From the NCBI GenBank assembly GCA_941918925.1, contig OW799236.1, positions 103,556,562 to 103,620,561 of the forward strand: a stretch of 64,000 nucleotides of DNA, read 5' to 3'. Position numbers and translations under genes: made by a program. The notes under the pieces are model-generated. The model saw only the letters and a program-made list of their open reading frames with translations. It made no database searches and was not told where the DNA came from. This document shows positions 60,304 to 64,000 of this stretch, in pieces. The stretch comes from Phyto melanocephala (lineage: Eukaryota > Arthropoda > Insecta > Diptera > Rhinophoridae). Each line of letters starts with the position of its first letter. The stretch's first letter is position 1.

Positions 60304-62210
60304 CCCTTTGAGGACCGGACTTTTTCTACTGAAGCGATTTTTTCTTTTTTTAGATTTTCATAATATATGCACCAATAATAGATACGTAAAAAAAATTTTC
60401 CCCCTAGGCCCTCGCTTTGTCCCTCATTTTAATTGGCAAATATAGTTGCCTCTGGGTTGAAAGGGAATTTTTTATCCAAGAAAAAAAATTACTCCTGACA
60501 AATATATTTGCCTATGGGCTGAAAGAAAATTCTTTTATAAAAAATTTTTATTGAAACGTATGTTGTTTTATATTTTTTTATTTATTTAAGCTATTAAGGA
60601 AAAAATTTATGAAGAATTTGAACAAAAATAACAAGTGCTATAAATGGCACTCGCCAAAGTAGTCACGTGATAATGTGAAGCAAAGGAATGCATTACATGT
60701 AGTACAAAATACATTTGTGCGACTATATTTGCCATAGGTGGAGGAGGCCGCGTCATGATATCTGCAATTTGAGATTGCTGAAATGTCGGATTTGTGGACC
60801 AATACATTCGCATACTGGGTAGTTTTACTAGGCTCATTCGTATGATTAGGCCCATAAAAGTCTTGAACTCTTTCACGGTCAGAGTGAAAACACGACCTTT
60901 TTGCATAGTATACAGTTTGGACTACTCCACTATTACTATGCACATTTCTGAAACCAAAAATTATACATAAAATAAGAACTAGTATATTGCATTTGTAAAA
61001 ACTAACCATCAAGATTACAAACAGTATTAAACACATCATATGCTGATGGCATTTCCTCATGTATATTTACAGTAGGTTTTAGAACTTGGGAATAGTCATA
61101 AGTGCAATCCTGAAATCCAGTAAAAACGGGACTTTTACAGGCACTCGTCCCTCTGAACCGGAAAGTCTTCTCTGGTGGTATAAAAAGTGTTGGCATTTCT
61201 AGTATAACTAAAGCATTAAAAGTCGTTGCAATTGACTCAGCCTCTACAGCAACTGTTAATAGGTTTCGACTACTGCGGATCTTTATAATTACAGGAGACT
61301 TTACGGGATTATTGCCTTCGATAACAATTTCTATCGGTTTATCCTCTTGGATTTCCATAGCGTCATTTTCTAGAAAAATAATATCCTCTTCATCCATAAG
61401 TATAGCAGCTTCTTCCCCATTGTCACTGCTGTCGCAAAACAAAAGTTGTTCACTTTGATCCATATTAAGGAAGAAAAAACGATCACGGACGTGTCCACTC
61501 ATTATAAATTTTTTTATTTATAATAACTTACTTAACACTGTCTAATCAAAAATAACACTCGAAATACTATAATAATACAATATTAAATAGTAATGCACGA
61601 AATACGTTTTCTCTGATTGATTTCGAATAATAAGCGAATGAAAACGAAGACACAAGCAGCGCAGAAAAAGCTTGCAACTTAGAACAATAACAAACAAAAT
61701 CCGATTTGTTCAATTGAATTTCATTATAAACAATTAAAAACAGACATGCACCAAAAAATTAAAAACTGTATACTCAGAAATACATATAATGATGAAAATA
61801 AGCAACAAACATTTGATTATTTTTAGGTGCATTTTTTTCCGTTTCAGCCCACAGGCAAACATACTTGCCAAAAACGTTTGGCAAAGTTGTGGGCAGCTCG
61901 AAACTTACACAAACCTGGCTAATATATTTTTTTAAAGGTAAGAGGTGCCGCCAAAATATGCCTTAGTTTCAGACAGATGCATCCTACGGTCTCTCCACAG
62001 TACCCTTCTAAAGTAAGTTGACTTTTTGACCAACTTTGAGGCCACCTAGCGGGCAAATAGGGGCAGATAAGAACCTACCACCTACAACATTTGTGTTACC
62101 ACTATCGTCTGCTGCAAACCAGTATTGAACAAATTTACTCGATCTCCTACGGAAACAATTATATGATGAAAACCCCTGGGCAAGTATGTTTGCCTCTGGT
62201 CGTCAAAGGG
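60304..62210 (-). mobile_element. piggyBac-type DNA transposon, internally deleted (family 3)
   Basis: It is flanked by TTAA on both sides (60300-60303 and 62211-62214). The ends are CCCTTTGAGGACCGGA (left) and CCCTTTGACGACCAGA (right, reverse complement). A palindromic word (consensus GGCAAATATATTTGCC) followed by 'tctgggttgaaa' or close variants occurs twice near the left end (60435, 60497) and twice, inverted, near the right end (61853, 62180). It is 1907 bp and carries the two ends of a transposase gene on the minus strand, with the catalytic centre deleted. Confidence 0.92.
60638..61502 (-). pseudogene. piggyBac-type transposase with one intron, centre deleted
   Basis: Exon 1 (61502-61007) starts MSGHVRDR and has the acidic N-terminus usual for the family (MDEEDIIFLENDAMEI), then TVNIHEEMPSAYDVFNTVCN. 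A 59-bp intron is likely at 61006-60948: GTTAGT donor, TTTTTGGTTTCAG acceptor. Splicing keeps the frame into a segment with one TAG (from a probable CAG), then QKGRVFTLTVKEFKTFMGLI and VKLPSMRMYWSTNPTFQQSQ, IADIMTR, the start of the catalytic domain. The sequence then jumps, with a frame change, to TNVFCTTCNAFLCF, the Cys-rich DNA-binding C-terminus, ending at TAG (60638). All three catalytic aspartates are lost. It cannot transpose by itself. Confidence 0.85.
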
Positions 62211-62214
62211 TTAA

Positions 62215-64000
62215 TGTAAATTAATATTTTATTTTTGTTAATAAAATTTCTTTTATATACCAGGTTTGGTCCTGCCAAGACTTTAAGTACCATAGACTTG
62301 GTATTTTTCTGCTTTTTTGTTACAAGCAAGAAAAACAATAGCCTTGCAGTCAGAAGTATATATTTTTTAGCCGACAATTAGAGAACTTGAAACAAAAATT
62401 TATTTTACTGGTATTTTTTTAAGTCAATTAAGTTCTTATTGGCACGCAGAAAAACAAACAACCAGAGAAAAATTCCAAAATGTGTTGTTGTGTATTTATT
62501 TTAGATCCTTGACTTGACAACGTCACTAAAATCCGAAAAGTAACATTTCATATACAGATAAAGTTTTATTAAAATTTTCTTAGTTTCATAAAAAAAGTAT
62601 TTCTCCTAAACCCAAAAGCTGTACAGTTTTTCCTTATAATAATATTCTAAGAAGTTTAAGGAATATTAGTTTTCTGTGCTTATAACTGCTTAAAATCCTT
62701 CGAAAGTAAGTGGAACAAAAGCTTGGCTTTAAATTTAGCTAAATTAAATAGTTAACTACTTCTTTTTTTAATTATTGTTTTATTATTTCTTATGAAATAA
62801 AATAGATAAAACTGGGAATAAAATGCATTTTCAAACACCATAGCTGGCAAAACTTTATAGCTTTTTTTAAATTTATCAATATCTATACCAACGCCTTGAG
62901 TCTTATTAAATAGAAAAGAAACAAAAGTATCTCTAGCAAATTTGTATATAACTTGTTTAAGTAATATGATATGTAAAATGTGAATAAAATTCACGTATAT
63001 TATTTGCTTTAAAACAGTTATGTAGTTGAAAATAAAACTTATCAATAAGAATTATTTAATTCGTAGAATGTATTTAAAAATCATTCATTAATATTAACAT
63101 TTTAAAATGTTTATTAATTAATAGAATTTTTTTTAAATTTTTTTACTCCATAGTTTGTTTATATTTGATATACCTAGCAGCAGTGTTTACTGGGTAAAAT
63201 TGCTGTTCTGGATATGTACGTATGTGTGTATGCATTTTCACGCGAATCAGCATTTGTGAGTATATTCCAGTTGAGCTTTTAAGACAATACCTTCAAGCGT
63301 TTATTAATGTTGCAGCTGTTGTCTGTTTTACTTTTTCAAGTGTAAGTTGCTTGGTTCCGTTCATCTCCCTTTTTCTCTGTTCGAAACAGGAACTTGTAGC
63401 GAGATGCTGGTTGTCAGCTAATATTCGTATTTTTATGCTCTTTTCCACTCTTTAAACGAAAACACTGCAAATTTTTTAACCTTGAATATTTGTAGCACTT
63501 TTCATTTATTTTCCTTTTTTCTTCCCAAATTAACAGCAGTAATTTATTTTTTGTGGATTTTAACAATGCATTGCAGTATAATAAAAGACATTGAGAGTTT
63601 TATTCGCAAATTACAGGTGAAGCTTTATTATAAATGTTTTAAGACAAAATATTTTTGTGTACGAGTGCTTATTTGAATGTACAATAATTTATGTGCATGT
63701 TTTTGAATGCATGAGTACATAACATGTCTAAGTTCCAAATTTCATGTGTTCTTGTTTTTTTTTTTGTTTTTCTTTTTGGAAAACACACAGTCAAAATAAA
63801 CAAGTAATAAATTTGTCTGCTTGTAGCTTAACTTAACAATCAGCAGCAAAATTTAGTAACAAATTTCAAAATGAAATTTTTATAAATTTATTTAAGTATG
63901 AGAGCAGATATTTTTAAATCAAAACGTCAGTTTACAAGATTCAAATTTTAGATAAAAAGAGTACACTGGTGTAATAAGTTTCTTGTTGTCAGATATCTTA
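62215..64000. other. AT-rich tract without recognised genes
   Basis: The frames at 62752-63045, 63222-63455 and 63482-63676 are hydrophobic, as expected from T-rich DNA, and match nothing known to me. Confidence 0.5.

Noticed and set aside
63222..63676. Two adjacent plus-strand frames near the right edge that look hydrophobic
   Set aside because: T-rich DNA gives Phe/Leu/Ile-rich translations; no signal for a real membrane protein gene such as conserved motifs or splice structure.

Overview
The window looks like AT-rich, intergenic or intronic DNA from a higher fly (a calyptrate or similar dipteran). The base composition is strongly A/T. Nearly everything with recognisable coding content is a decayed transposon. 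The commonest repeat has the architecture of the Drosophila DINE-1/INE-1 type of non-autonomous Helitron/Helentron: a TTATACCCGCC start, a GTCY microsatellite near the 5' end, blocks of 'cacgcccacttttacgcccac', and a 3' hairpin followed by CTTGTT. I found no host protein-coding gene, rRNA or convincing tRNA gene. Most long open frames are chance frames or transposon debris.

Layout. 834-1797: a 964-bp inverted-repeat DNA element with repeated 'aaaaggtgcttttt' boxes and a relic acidic exon. 2272-2879: a mariner deletion derivative. 6132-7788: a piggyBac-type element with TTAA target duplications and a broken transposase. 10430-11000: an old mariner relic. 11678-12039 and 23801-24158: two copies of a repeat with no recognised family. 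14604-17349, 18279-20426, 44099-46830 and 50057-51798: four DINE-like elements, with a further scrap at 33001-33258. Three of the four carry the same mariner derivative at the same place; the fourth has the empty site there and a different 918-bp mariner elsewhere. 22910-23610, 26040-26605 and 41041-41830: further mariner relics. 28912-29661: a pogo/Tigger-like element with the helix-turn-helix end of a transposase. 32205-32720, 40480-40950 and 54940-55556: pieces of LINE-type retrotransposons (reverse transcriptase and RNase H/C-terminal regions). 35545-36737 and 38530-38690: two more piggyBac-type relics. 58420-59036: a second DINE-like family. 60304-62210: another piggyBac-type element with TTAA duplications, one recognisable intron and the N- and C-terminal ends of its transposase.

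The most interesting patterns are these. (1) A rolling-circle-type element captured a mariner derivative, was copied with it, and left one copy showing the pre-insertion site. (2) Three unrelated piggyBac-type families each carry a 16-18 bp palindrome just inside the ends, with a different sequence in each. (3) Almost every DNA transposon here is an internal deletion that keeps the DNA-binding part and sometimes the C-terminus of its transposase but loses catalytic residues. (4) The 834-1797 element has iterated boxes and an unfamiliar coding remnant, and is the best candidate for something undescribed. All family calls come from reading motifs by eye; no database search was run.
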